The position numbers and the translations under genes were made by a program. Below the pieces are notes generated by a model. That model was given only the letters and a program-made list of their open reading frames with translations, was not told the DNA's origin and did no database searches. 64,000 bases of DNA from Halalkalibacter akibai JCM 9157 (GTDB lineage: Bacteria; Bacillota; Bacilli; Bacillales; Bacillaceae_D), in assembly GCF_000513135.1 (NCBI RefSeq), contig NZ_BAUV01000007.1, positions 62,001-126,000 on the forward strand, given 5' to 3'. Positions 17,699 to 26,145 of this stretch are shown in pieces (the stretch's first letter is position 1; every line of letters begins with the position of its first letter).

Positions 17699-19216
17699 TT
17701 AGAAGAAACCTAAAGCATCAGGACTGTAACTAACAAGCATATTCTTAGTTTGTTGATAATGAGACAACATCATTTTATGATTTTCACGACCGATACCTGA
17801 AGCTTTATATCCACCAAATGCAGCGTGAGCAGGGTAAGCGTGGTAACAATTTGTCCAAACTCTGCCAGCTTCTATGTTACGACCAAAGCGATAAGCGGTA
17901 TTGACATTTCTGGTCCAAACACCTGCACCAAGACCATATAATGTATCATTTGCAATAGAAAGAGCTTCTGCTTCATCTTTAAATGTTGTTACAGAAACAA
18001 CAGGACCGAAAATTTCTTCTTGGAAAATTCTCATCTTATTATGTCCTTTGAATACTGTAGGTTGAATGTAGTAACCGTTTTCAAAACCTTCGATGTTGTT
18101 TCTAGCACCACCAGTTAAACATTCTGCACCTTCTTGTTTACCAATTTCTAAGTAGGATAGTATTTTTTCCATTTGTTCATTTGAGGCTTGAGCTCCCATC
18201 ATAGTGGAGACGTCTAGTGGGTTTCCAGTTTTGATTTCTTTAACTCTCGCAAGTGCTCTTTCCATAAATTCATCATAAATAGATTCATGTATCAGTGCAC
18301 GAGAAGGACAAGTACAAACTTCTCCTTGATTTAGCGCAAATAAGACAAAGCCTTCAATCGCTTTATTTAGAAACGCATCGTCTTGATCAAGGACATCTTT
18401 AAAGAAGATATTAGGCGATTTTCCACCTAGCTCTAAAGTAACCGGAATAATGTTTTGAGAAGCGTATTGCATGATCAAACGGCCTGTCGTCGTTTCACCG
18501 GTGAAAGCAACTTTAGCAACGCGAGAACTTGTAGCAAGAGGCTTTCCTGCTTCTACTCCGAATCCATTTACGACATTTAAAACTCCCGGTGGTAGTAGAT
18601 CTTCAATTAATTCTATAAGTACCATAATAGAAGCCGGTGTTTGTTCAGCAGGCTTTAAAACAATGCAATTGCCAGCAGCTAAGGCAGGTGCTACCTTCCA
18701 AACAGCCATTAGTATAGGAAAGTTCCAAGGAATAATTTGACCGACAACACCAAGAGGTTCATTAAAATGATAAGCAACCGTATCATCATCAATTTGACTA
18801 ATAGAACCTTCTTGCGCTCTAATAGCACCAGCAAAATAGCGGAAGTGATCAACAGCTAATGGGATATCTGCGTTTAGCGTTTCACGGACAGCTTTTCCAT
18901 TATCCCAGGTTTCTGCAATGGCAAGTGTTTCAAGATTTTCTTCGATTCGATCTGCTATTTTATTCAGGATATTAGCGCGTTCTGTAGTTGATGTTTTCCC
19001 CCATGCGGTTTTAGCTCTGTGCGCTGCATCAAGAGCTAATTCGATATCTTCAGAAGAAGAGCGGGCAACTTCACAGAAAACTTCACCTGTAACAGGTGTA
19101 ACGTTTTCAAAATATTGTCCGTTAAGAGGGGCTGTCCATTCTCCGTTGATAAAATTATCATATCGCTTTTTAAATTGAACAGTTGCATTTGCAGAACCTG
19201 GTTGACTGTAGATCAT
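17699..19216 (-). CDS. NAD-dependent aldehyde dehydrogenase (acetaldehyde dehydrogenase type)
   Basis: This 505-residue protein has full aldehyde dehydrogenase length. Motifs are [40 protein letters not shown] (catalytic Glu) and [13 protein letters not shown] (catalytic Cys). The GEVCTCPSR form is typical of the ExaC/AcoD acetaldehyde dehydrogenase group. It would oxidise the aldehyde made by the alcohol dehydrogenase encoded 98 bases upstream in the same operon to the acid. The start has AAAGGAGG before the ATG. Confidence 0.93.
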   Translation of the reverse strand: MIYSQPGSANATVQFKKRYDNFINGEWTAPLNGQYFENVTPVTGEVFCEVARSSSEDIELALDAAHRAKTAWGKTSTTERANILNKIADRIEENLETLAIAETWDNGKAVRETLNADIPLAVDHFRYFAGAIRAQEGSISQIDDDTVAYHFNEPLGVVGQIIPWNFPILMAVWKVAPALAAGNCIVLKPAEQTPASIMVLIELIEDLLPPGVLNVVNGFGVEAGKPLATSSRVAKVAFTGETTTGRLIMQYASQNIIPVTLELGGKSPNIFFKDVLDQDDAFLNKAIEGFVLFALNQGEVCTCPSRALIHESIYDEFMERALARVKEIKTGNPLDVSTMMGAQASNEQMEKILSYLEIGKQEGAECLTGGARNNIEGFENGYYIQPTVFKGHNKMRIFQEEIFGPVVSVTTFKDEAEALSIANDTLYGLGAGVWTRNVNTAYRFGRNIEAGRVWTNCYHAYPAHAAFGGYKASGIGRENHKMMLSHYQQTKNMLVSYSPDALGFF

Positions 19217-19239
19217 AATTAAAGCCTCCTTTAAAATAG

Positions 19240-19260
19240 AGGGGAGAAAAAGTCTCCCCT
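19240..19260 (-). promoter_or_regulatory. Intergenic hairpin between zinc ADH and aldehyde dehydrogenase
   Basis: AGGGGAGA / TCTCCCCT makes an eight-pair GC-rich stem with a 5-base loop, 23 bases upstream of the aldehyde dehydrogenase start. It has no T tail on the transcript side, so it more likely stabilises or processes mRNA than terminates it. Confidence 0.6.
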
Positions 19261-19314
19261 AATAAATATATTAAAACGCTTACACGAAATTCTATTACGA
19301 TAGATGATAGATTA

Positions 19315-20325
19315 TTACATCGTAAGAACGATACGACCATTTATTTTTCCTTGTTCCATTCTCTCAAAAACTTCGTTAATAGAATCAAGAGGAGCGGTTT
19401 CAATATTTGTTTTAACTTTTCCTTGGGCTGCAAACTCTAAAGCTTCTTGCATATCTTTTCGTGTCCCTACGATTGAACCACGGACCGTTACACCATTTAA
19501 AACTGTATCAAAAATCGGAATTGGTAGATCATCGTGCGGTAGACCGACAACAACAAGAGTTCCACCTCGTTTTACTGATTGGTAAGCTTGTTCAAACGCT
19601 TTTTTAGTTACGGCAACACTTATTGCTGCTTGAACTCCACCAACAAATTCTGTTATAGCTAAACCTGGATCCGTATTTAAACCATTTATCGTATGATCTG
19701 CACCTAGTTGCTTAGCTAATTCTAATTTATCATCCTGTATATCAACGGCAATCACGTTAAAGCCCATTGCTTTTGCGTATTGAAGAGCAACATGTCCTAG
19801 ACCGCCAATGCCGTAAATAGCAACCCAATCGCCTGGCTTAGCTTCAGATACTTTTAAAGCTTTATAAGTAGTAACTCCTGCACATAAAATAGGAGCAATT
19901 TCAACCGGATCAACATTTTCGGGAATTTTAGCAACGTAATTTGCTGGAGCTTTACAATATTCTGCATAGCCGCCATCAACTGAATAGCCACCATTTTCTT
20001 GATCGTGACAAAGAGTTTCTCTGCCAGTTAAACAATACTCACATTCTCCACAAGCTGAATAAAGCCAGGGAATTCCTACACGGTCACCAACTTTTATATT
20101 AGTGACATCTTCACCAATCTCAGTTACAATTCCAACTCCTTCATGACCAGGAATTAATGGAAGTTTGGGTTTAACTGGCCAATCACCATGGGCTGCGTGT
20201 AAATCTGTATGACAAACTCCACATGCCTCAATTTTTACTAGAACTTCACCACGGTTAATAGTAGGTATTTGCATTTCCTTAATTTCAAGTTTTTGTTTAT
20301 GTTGATTTACAACAGCTGCTTTCAT
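19315..20325 (-). CDS. Zinc-dependent alcohol dehydrogenase (AdhP/AdhA type)
   Basis: This is a 336-residue medium-chain dehydrogenase. Catalytic zinc ligands are in [15 protein letters not shown] and GHEGVG. The structural zinc cluster is [15 protein letters not shown]. The NAD-binding motif is [18 protein letters not shown]. This subgroup oxidises ethanol and other primary alcohols with NAD. It is the first gene of the operon with the aldehyde dehydrogenase, and it is preceded by a consensus sigma-54 promoter and a perfect inverted repeat. The start is ATG with GGAGGGA upstream. Confidence 0.95.
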   Translation of the reverse strand: MKAAVVNQHKQKLEIKEMQIPTINRGEVLVKIEACGVCHTDLHAAHGDWPVKPKLPLIPGHEGVGIVTEIGEDVTNIKVGDRVGIPWLYSACGECEYCLTGRETLCHDQENGGYSVDGGYAEYCKAPANYVAKIPENVDPVEIAPILCAGVTTYKALKVSEAKPGDWVAIYGIGGLGHVALQYAKAMGFNVIAVDIQDDKLELAKQLGADHTINGLNTDPGLAITEFVGGVQAAISVAVTKKAFEQAYQSVKRGGTLVVVGLPHDDLPIPIFDTVLNGVTVRGSIVGTRKDMQEALEFAAQGKVKTNIETAPLDSINEVFERMEQGKINGRIVLTM

Positions 20326-20359
20326 ATAGATCCCTCCATTTATAGTTTCACTTTTAGTA

Positions 20360-20377
20360 ATGCAAGTACTGTGCCAA
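20360..20377 (-). promoter_or_regulatory. Sigma-54 (-24/-12) promoter of the zinc ADH operon
   Basis: On the minus strand the sequence reads TTGGCACAGTACTTGCAT, matching the sigma-54 consensus TGGCAC-N5-TTGCA exactly. It lies about 35-50 bases upstream of the alcohol dehydrogenase start codon. It fits regulation by the NtrC-type activator at 15752-17200. Confidence 0.92.
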
Positions 20378-20442
20378 TATGAAAAACCTAAAATAAAATG
20401 AATATAATGTCTAAGTGGGAGAAAATGAGCCGAGTAATTGAT

Positions 20443-20457
20443 AAATCGGGCCGATTT
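20443..20457 (-). promoter_or_regulatory. Candidate enhancer (activator) site upstream of the sigma-54 promoter
   Basis: AAATCGG-G-CCGATTT is a perfect 7+1+7 inverted repeat centred about 86 bases upstream of the -12 element. That is the usual distance for an activator binding site in sigma-54 systems. Assignment to the neighbouring regulator is inferred. Confidence 0.6.
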
Positions 20458-20766
20458 TTTGGCAGGTTAAGCCATAAGTTTGTCGAGACATTTCATTAGA
20501 ATTTAACATGAGGTTGTTCTGTTATAAGTCTGAAAAACTTGAAGAATGATCTTATTATTTGGTTGTTTCGAAAAAGAAAGTTTTTTAAATACAGTTTTTT
20601 CTCTATAGCTGTTTAAGAAATGGAAGAATACTTCTTTTTTCCTTAATCCATAAAACCAATGTTTGAGAAAAGAGCCTTACCATAAAAATCCTTACTAACC
20701 GCTTATAAAAACTTTTTAGTCAGCAAAAAACCTAGTATTCTTAAATTATAAAAACTTTATAATTTT

Positions 20767-20793
20767 TGTAACCATATTTAACATCGTGTCGTT
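20767..20793 (+). promoter_or_regulatory. ECF-sigma-type promoter upstream of the sigma gene
   Basis: TGTAAC, a 17-base spacer and CGTT resemble the SigX-type pattern TGTAAC-N17-CGAC. It lies 47 bases before the sigma gene, as expected for autoregulation. The rest of the 20458-20839 interval is AT-rich. It holds a palindrome (AAATTATAAA / TTTATAATTT, about 20743-20766) and nothing else I can name. Confidence 0.5.
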
Positions 20794-20839
20794 TTATAAG
20801 CAAGAAAGTAAGAACGAGTGAATTCGGAGGTTAACAACG

Positions 20840-21368
20840 ATGGAAGAACAACTAATTGAACGGGCGAAACAAGGAGATGATGATGCTTCCAGCAATTAAT
20901 TGAACGGCATCTTAAAACAGTTGAAAAATTTGCATTCCAAATAGCGTCTCACCAACTCATATTGAAGATGTAACACAGGAAGTATTCTTAAAAGTATATC
21001 GCTTTATTCATAAACATAATCGTGGTAAATTTACTACTTGGCTTTACTCTATAACATTGAATGTGATAAGAGATTTTTATAGGAAAGAAAAACAAATGAA
21101 AAGGAAAACAGTAGAACTTCAAAAATATACAACTCAACAAACGTATATTAATGATCATTTCGATGAAGAAGCTCAAGAGTTACATCAAATGATTCATCGT
21201 TTAGAAGATAAATATAAAGTACCAATTGTGCTTCATTTTTTTCATGGACAAAATTACCAAGAGATTGCGAACGTCTTAGGTGTAACTGAAGGTGCAATCA
21301 AAACAAGAATTTTGAGAGCAAAGCAAAAACTAAAAGCAGAGTATGAAAAAGTAGGTGAACAGCTATGA
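20840..21368 (+). pseudogene. ECF sigma factor gene with two single-base losses
   Basis: Starting at an ATG with CGGAGG upstream, the reading gives MEEQLIERAKQGDDDA. The frame then breaks near 20886 (GCC expected, GC present) and again near 20944 (GGC expected, GC present). With both bases restored the protein continues FQQLIERHLKTVEKF, HIEDVTQEVFLKVYRF, KFTTWLYSITLNVIRDFYR (region 2) and ends with YKVPIVLHFFHGQNYQEIANVLGVTEGAIKTRILRAKQ (region 4 helix-turn-helix). That makes a complete ECF sigma factor of about 176 residues. As written, only the C-terminal 103 residues form an open frame (from 21057). It overlaps the anti-sigma gene by ATGA. It could be a real pseudogene or a sequencing artefact. 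Confidence 0.85.
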
Positions 21369-22252
21369 CACATAAAAATTTCGATGAAACGTTGAATCGA
21401 CTTAATCAATATTATGACGAAATGCCAACTCAATCTTCTTCTTCTAATATAATGGCAAACATAAAAAGAAAGAAAAAACGTGACTGGAGTAGGTATTATC
21501 AGAGGTGGCAAGTGGCTGCTTTAATTGTATTAATGGTTGGAATCGGATATGTTTTAGGTGCTAGTCAGCTTACGGGTCAACAGGACTCAGCAAGTGATAG
21601 TGAAATAGCAGCTGATCAATCAGAACCACAAATGGAATTGGGCATTGCTGCTGTTGAGGAAGTAGAAGAAGAAGCGTACAGTGAAGAAGCTGTTACAAGA
21701 GAAATTCCAAATGCGCTAATGACTGATGATGAAACTTCAATGCCACTTGAAATTATAAATGAAGAAGGATTGGCGGATGTTATTCAGGTCTATACGTTTG
21801 AAGACGAAGAATTCGGTCTTACCACTAAATATGATGTGCAACTAGAAGTTCATTATGATGTTGATGATGACGGCAGAGCGATTCAGTGGTTTGCCAATTA
21901 TAGTGAAGGACCAGTTGAACCAGTTGTTTTAGAAATTTTTCGATTTGAAAATGCAGGTGATCAAAGAGAACTAATTGAAGCGTATCGAACAAGAATGTTG
22001 AATTTGGGTTATCAGGAAGATTTCACTGAAGAATATATGAAAGGGCAGGAGGTTCCTGGACAAGGAATAGAAGAACTTCTGTTTGAAAGAGACGGCGTTT
22101 ATGCTCATGTTGTTCCTGTAGAACATGGAGAGAACCTATTCTTCTTTAAGACAAGTTTGTTTGCACCTAACTCTGAATATATCGAGTACTCTGAAGGATT
22201 TGGTAGAAACGTTAAAGTGATATACGAACAATTTAGTTGGATGTATAATTAA
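21365..22252 (+). CDS. Putative membrane-bound anti-sigma factor
   Basis: This 295-residue protein has a cytoplasmic N-terminus of about 50 residues (FDETLNRLNQYYDEMP), one transmembrane helix (WQVAALIVLMVGIGYVLGA) and an acidic extracytoplasmic domain of about 220 residues. Its start overlaps the sigma gene stop as ATGA, which is the standard arrangement for an ECF sigma and its cognate anti-sigma. No ZAS zinc motif (HxxxCxxC) is seen. The extracytoplasmic domain is not one I recognise. If the sigma gene is truly dead, this protein has lost its partner. Confidence 0.7.
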   Translation: MTHKNFDETLNRLNQYYDEMPTQSSSSNIMANIKRKKKRDWSRYYQRWQVAALIVLMVGIGYVLGASQLTGQQDSASDSEIAADQSEPQMELGIAAVEEVEEEAYSEEAVTREIPNALMTDDETSMPLEIINEEGLADVIQVYTFEDEEFGLTTKYDVQLEVHYDVDDDGRAIQWFANYSEGPVEPVVLEIFRFENAGDQRELIEAYRTRMLNLGYQEDFTEEYMKGQEVPGQGIEELLFERDGVYAHVVPVEHGENLFFFKTSLFAPNSEYIEYSEGFGRNVKVIYEQFSWMYN

Positions 22253-22287
22253 CTAATTTAAAAGTAGATGTGTTGTTGAATGTAACT

Positions 22288-22316
22288 AAAGCCCAAATCA
22301 ATGATTTGGGCTTTTT
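22288..22316 (+). terminator. Terminator after the anti-sigma gene
   Basis: AAAGCCCAAAT / ATTTGGGCTTT forms a strong stem with a short loop and five T. Confidence 0.9.
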
Positions 22317-22502
22317 GCTTTAAATGTTACTCAGCATGTAACTATTTAGCGAATACACAATCAATGATCTAGTATAGAATATAGGATTCTATGTTCCTTT
22401 TAAAGGGGCAATTAGCTTCTTTTCTTTTGTTCTGAGCCTGTATTGTAGTAACATATACGATAAGACATTTAAATACCATAGAATGGAAGGGAGTTTGATT
22501 AA

Positions 22503-24290
22503 ATGACAATGTATAAATCAAGAGAAGAAGTCCCATTAGAGGAGAAATGGAATTTAGCTGATATATACCCTGACCTAACTGCATGGGAGAAAGATTTACA
22601 TAGTGTGAAAGAGCGCACAGAAAAACTGAGTCAATTCGATGGAAAAATAACAGGTGCCAAAGAGTTGTTTGATTATTTAACTTTAAGCGAAGAAACGAGT
22701 TACACCTTTAAAAAGCTTTATGTTTATACGATGTTTCAAGTTGATATTGATACAAGGGATACAAAAGCACAATCTCTTCAAGATAGGGTGAAATCACTTG
22801 GTGTGAAACTCAGTTCCGCAACTTCCTTCTTCACCCCCTTCTTACTAAGCTTAGAGGAAAGTACACTTAAAGGTTACATTGATGAAGTGGAAGGACTTAA
22901 ATATTTTGAAGAAGATTTATTTGAAGCTTATCGTTATAAACAGCACGTTCTAACAAAAGAAAAAGAAGAGGTGTTGTCACAATTAGGTGAGACTTTCTCT
23001 GCTCCTAGTAATACGTTCGGTATGATTAATAATGCTGATATTAGATTTGGAGAGGTGACCAACAAAGAGGGAGAAAAAGTAGAATTAACAAGAGGAATGT
23101 ATTCAAAATTAATTGAAGACGAAGATCGCGATATAAGGAAAGAGGCTTATAAAGCTTATTATCAGCCGTATGTTCAATTAACGAATACGATCGCTTCCAC
23201 TTTGTCAGCTTCCATTAAAACAAATGTTACTTTATCGAAAATGCGCAATTATCCTTCTGCTTTAGAGAAATCTCTTTTCTCAGATATGGTGCCAAAAGAA
23301 GTTTACGATAACTTAATTGAAGCAACAAAAGCCAATATTGAACCATTACACAGGTATGCGAAAATACGAAAGCAATTATTAGGTTTATCCGAACTACGTC
23401 AATACGATCTAAATGTTCCGCTTGTTCAAGATGTAAAAGAGGAGATCTTATTTGACGAAGCATATGAAACGATGCTTAAAAGTTTATCGCCATTAGGAGA
23501 AGAATACGTAGAAACATTACGTAGCTTTAAGGAGAAACGTTATTTTGACGTTAGAGAGACACCAGGTAAAAGATCTGGAGCTTATAATTTAGGGTTGTAT
23601 GGTGTTCATCCGTTCGTGCTTTTAAATCATCAAGATGACCTTGATAGTTTATTTACACTAGTTCACGAATGTGGTCACGCAATGCACTCCTGGTATTCGT
23701 CCAAACACCAACCTCAAATTTCTGCAGGTTATTCTATATTCGTGGCAGAAGTAGCTTCAACTGTAAATGAGGTTCTGTTAATTCGCTATTTATTGAAAAA
23801 TACAGAAGATGCCAAGATGAAAAAACATCTTCTTAATCATTTTATCGACAGTTTTAGAGGAACTTTATTCACTCAAGTAATGTTCTCGCAATTTGAGAAA
23901 ATCACCCACGAAAAAGCTGAGAACGGCGAACCTTTAAATGCCGAGGTATTTAATGAAGTGTATGAACAAATTTTCCGTGAATTCAATGGAGATGAAATTG
24001 TGTTTGACGACGAAGTAAAATATGGTTGGTCGAGAATTCCTCATTTTTATCGTCCGTTTTATGTTTATAAGTATGCTACTGGTTATGCTTCAGCGATTCA
24101 CATTGCAGATCAACTTCTAGAAGGTAATCCTGACACACTTGAAAAATACTTAACATTCTTAAAAAGCGGAAGCTCAGACTACCCACTGGAGCTATTAAAA
24201 GCAACAGGAGTCGATTTAACAAAACCAGAACCGATTCGAAATGCGTTAGCGATATTTGGAGAGTTAGTGGACGAATTTGCTTCGTTGTAA
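22503..24290 (+). CDS. pepF: Oligoendopeptidase F
   Basis: This 595-residue cytosolic M3-family zinc metallopeptidase degrades oligopeptides. The zinc motif HECGHAMHSW (HExxH) lies at about residue 385, followed by the third-ligand region YSIFVAEVASTVNEVLL. The N-terminal helical domain (EEKWNLADIYPDLTAWEKDL) is typical of PepF. The length is normal. A GGAAGGGAG site precedes the start. It is monocistronic, with terminators on both sides. Confidence 0.96.
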   Translation: MTMYKSREEVPLEEKWNLADIYPDLTAWEKDLHSVKERTEKLSQFDGKITGAKELFDYLTLSEETSYTFKKLYVYTMFQVDIDTRDTKAQSLQDRVKSLGVKLSSATSFFTPFLLSLEESTLKGYIDEVEGLKYFEEDLFEAYRYKQHVLTKEKEEVLSQLGETFSAPSNTFGMINNADIRFGEVTNKEGEKVELTRGMYSKLIEDEDRDIRKEAYKAYYQPYVQLTNTIASTLSASIKTNVTLSKMRNYPSALEKSLFSDMVPKEVYDNLIEATKANIEPLHRYAKIRKQLLGLSELRQYDLNVPLVQDVKEEILFDEAYETMLKSLSPLGEEYVETLRSFKEKRYFDVRETPGKRSGAYNLGLYGVHPFVLLNHQDDLDSLFTLVHECGHAMHSWYSSKHQPQISAGYSIFVAEVASTVNEVLLIRYLLKNTEDAKMKKHLLNHFIDSFRGTLFTQVMFSQFEKITHEKAENGEPLNAEVFNEVYEQIFREFNGDEIVFDDEVKYGWSRIPHFYRPFYVYKYATGYASAIHIADQLLEGNPDTLEKYLTFLKSGSSDYPLELLKATGVDLTKPEPIRNALAIFGELVDEFASL

Positions 24291-24318
24291 CAACATCTTC
24301 CTTTAAAATATTTCTGTA

Positions 24319-24363
24319 AAGCTGAAGCTAAGGCTAGAAACAATCCTTGGTTTCAGCTTTTTT
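24319..24363 (+). terminator. Terminator after pepF
   Basis: AAGCTGAA pairs with TTCAGCTT, with an inner CTAAGG/CCTTGG stem, followed by a T run. Confidence 0.85.
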
Positions 24364-24452
24364 ATATGTATGAAGTTTAACCATTAATCGCATCTTAATG
24401 ATAGTTAATATAATATCTTCTCAATAAAGAGGTTAAGGAGCGTGTTAGACAT

Positions 24453-25712
24453 TTGGCGACAAAGAAAAAAGGTCTTGTAATCTTAGCTATAGGCTCTATC
24501 CCTCTTATTATGACGTTAGGCAACTCAATGCTTATCCCAATATTACCGAGGATGGAAACGGAGTTAGGTATATCAGCATTTCAAGCTAGCTTGACGATCA
24601 CAGTCTTCTCAATCACAGCAGCTATTGCTATTCCTATCCTAGGGTATATGTCTGACCGGTTCTCGAGAAAACAAATAATTGTTCCTGCATTAATTTTATA
24701 TGGGGTTGGTGGATTGTTAGCGGGGGTGGCTACTGCTTTTTTTAATAATCCATATATGTGGATTATGGTAGGAAGGGCCCTAAAAGGGATTGGAGCAGCA
24801 GGAACGGCACCAATTGCAATGGCATTAACTGGAGATTTGTTTAAAGGAGGAGAACAAAGTAAAGTACTCGGGATCGTGGAAGCATCGAACGGTTTTGGTA
24901 AAGTGCTTTCACCCATTGTTGGTTCTCTCTTAGCATTATTAGTGTGGTACGGACCATTTTGGGGATTTCCAGTTTTCGTTTTAATCTCTGTCTTATTAAC
25001 CGTTTTCTTTGTAAAAGAAAAAAAGAAGAAAAAAGAAGCACCAGCAATAGGGAAATATGTAAAGGGGCTTTTTTCCGTTTTTAAACAAGAAGGTAGATGG
25101 CTGTTTACAGCTTATTTAGCAGGTGCAACATGTTTATTTACGTTATTTGGAATTTTGTTTTACTTGTCAGATACATTAGAAACACAATACAACATTGATG
25201 GAGTTCTTAAAGGTTCTATTCTGGCAATTCCTCTGTTATTTATGATGACAACCTCACTTATAACAGGAAATAAAATTGGTAAAGATTTAAAAAGGATGAA
25301 AAAATTTATTATTTTAGGTTTTTTACTTATGACCATTTCGTTTGCTACGCTGGTTTTCTTCCAAAAGCTCATTCCTTTCATTTCCATTCTTGCTGTATCT
25401 AGTGTTGGCACTGGCCTCGTCTTGCCTTGTTTAAACAGTTTAATTACCGGGTCAGTTGGAGCAGAAAGAAGGGGATTTGTAACTTCGCTTTATGGATCGG
25501 TAAGATTCCTTGGGGTAGCAGCAGGTCCACCTATTTTTGAATGGCTCATGAATTGGTCAAGAACGGGTATGTTTTTAACAACTGCTGGTTTAACTCTTAG
25601 CGTTGGGTTGTTATGTTTACTTCTGATCCATGTAAAGAATACTCAGAACGCAAACAAAGAAGATAGTGAAGCACATACGCTCTTTAAAAAATTCCAATTA
25701 ACCACTGAATAA
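24453..25712 (+). CDS. MFS multidrug-type efflux transporter
   Basis: This 419-residue protein has about twelve membrane helices. The loop 2-3 motif is [16 protein letters not shown] drug-antiporter-like motif C region follows ([22 protein letters not shown], about residues 148-170). It resembles Bacillus 12-helix drug exporters; the substrate is not predictable. It starts at TTG after AAGGAGCG. The small gene that follows is 15 bases downstream and probably co-transcribed. Confidence 0.85.
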   Translation: MATKKKGLVILAIGSIPLIMTLGNSMLIPILPRMETELGISAFQASLTITVFSITAAIAIPILGYMSDRFSRKQIIVPALILYGVGGLLAGVATAFFNNPYMWIMVGRALKGIGAAGTAPIAMALTGDLFKGGEQSKVLGIVEASNGFGKVLSPIVGSLLALLVWYGPFWGFPVFVLISVLLTVFFVKEKKKKKEAPAIGKYVKGLFSVFKQEGRWLFTAYLAGATCLFTLFGILFYLSDTLETQYNIDGVLKGSILAIPLLFMMTTSLITGNKIGKDLKRMKKFIILGFLLMTISFATLVFFQKLIPFISILAVSSVGTGLVLPCLNSLITGSVGAERRGFVTSLYGSVRFLGVAAGPPIFEWLMNWSRTGMFLTTAGLTLSVGLLCLLLIHVKNTQNANKEDSEAHTLFKKFQLTTE

Positions 25713-25727
25713 TAGGAGGAAGTTATT

Positions 25728-26024
25728 TTGCAAATTTATTTTTCGCCTGAATTTATGAAGGAAGATTCTCAAGTATTAAATGTAGTGACAGATGATAATA
25801 AGCCTCTTGGTTTTTTAACATTTTTAATGGAACCAGAAAAAAAGAAACTTTATGTTTATGGGCATCTTCAAGAAGAAGGAGTAAATGAAGATTTTAAAGA
25901 TTTAGTCAAACCTTACTTACAGGGTCTTACTAAATTAAAACCTGAGTTAGAAGTTTATACGTATCTGTCTGTTGGAGGTAAGAAAGTAGAGCTAGAGGCA
26001 GGTAGTAAGAAAGAGGAAGAATAG
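25728..26024 (+). CDS. Hypothetical small acidic protein
   Basis: This 98-residue cytosolic protein is rich in Glu and Lys (QIYFSPEFMKEDSQVLNVVTDDNKP at the start, ending KKEEE). It has no signal, membrane helix or cysteine. It begins at TTG with TAGGAGGAAG upstream, directly after the MFS gene. I do not recognise the family. The alternating short strands suggest one small alpha/beta fold. Confidence 0.65.
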   Translation: MQIYFSPEFMKEDSQVLNVVTDDNKPLGFLTFLMEPEKKKLYVYGHLQEEGVNEDFKDLVKPYLQGLTKLKPELEVYTYLSVGGKKVELEAGSKKEEE

Positions 26025-26145
26025 ATAAGTCTTCTATTTATATGGAAGAAGTGTATGCTTAATTATAGCCATAGCCCCCTTCTTGAGCACTAGTACTGGT
26101 ATAGGTGAATATCATATTTTACGGAATATGATGGGGGGCGAGGTT

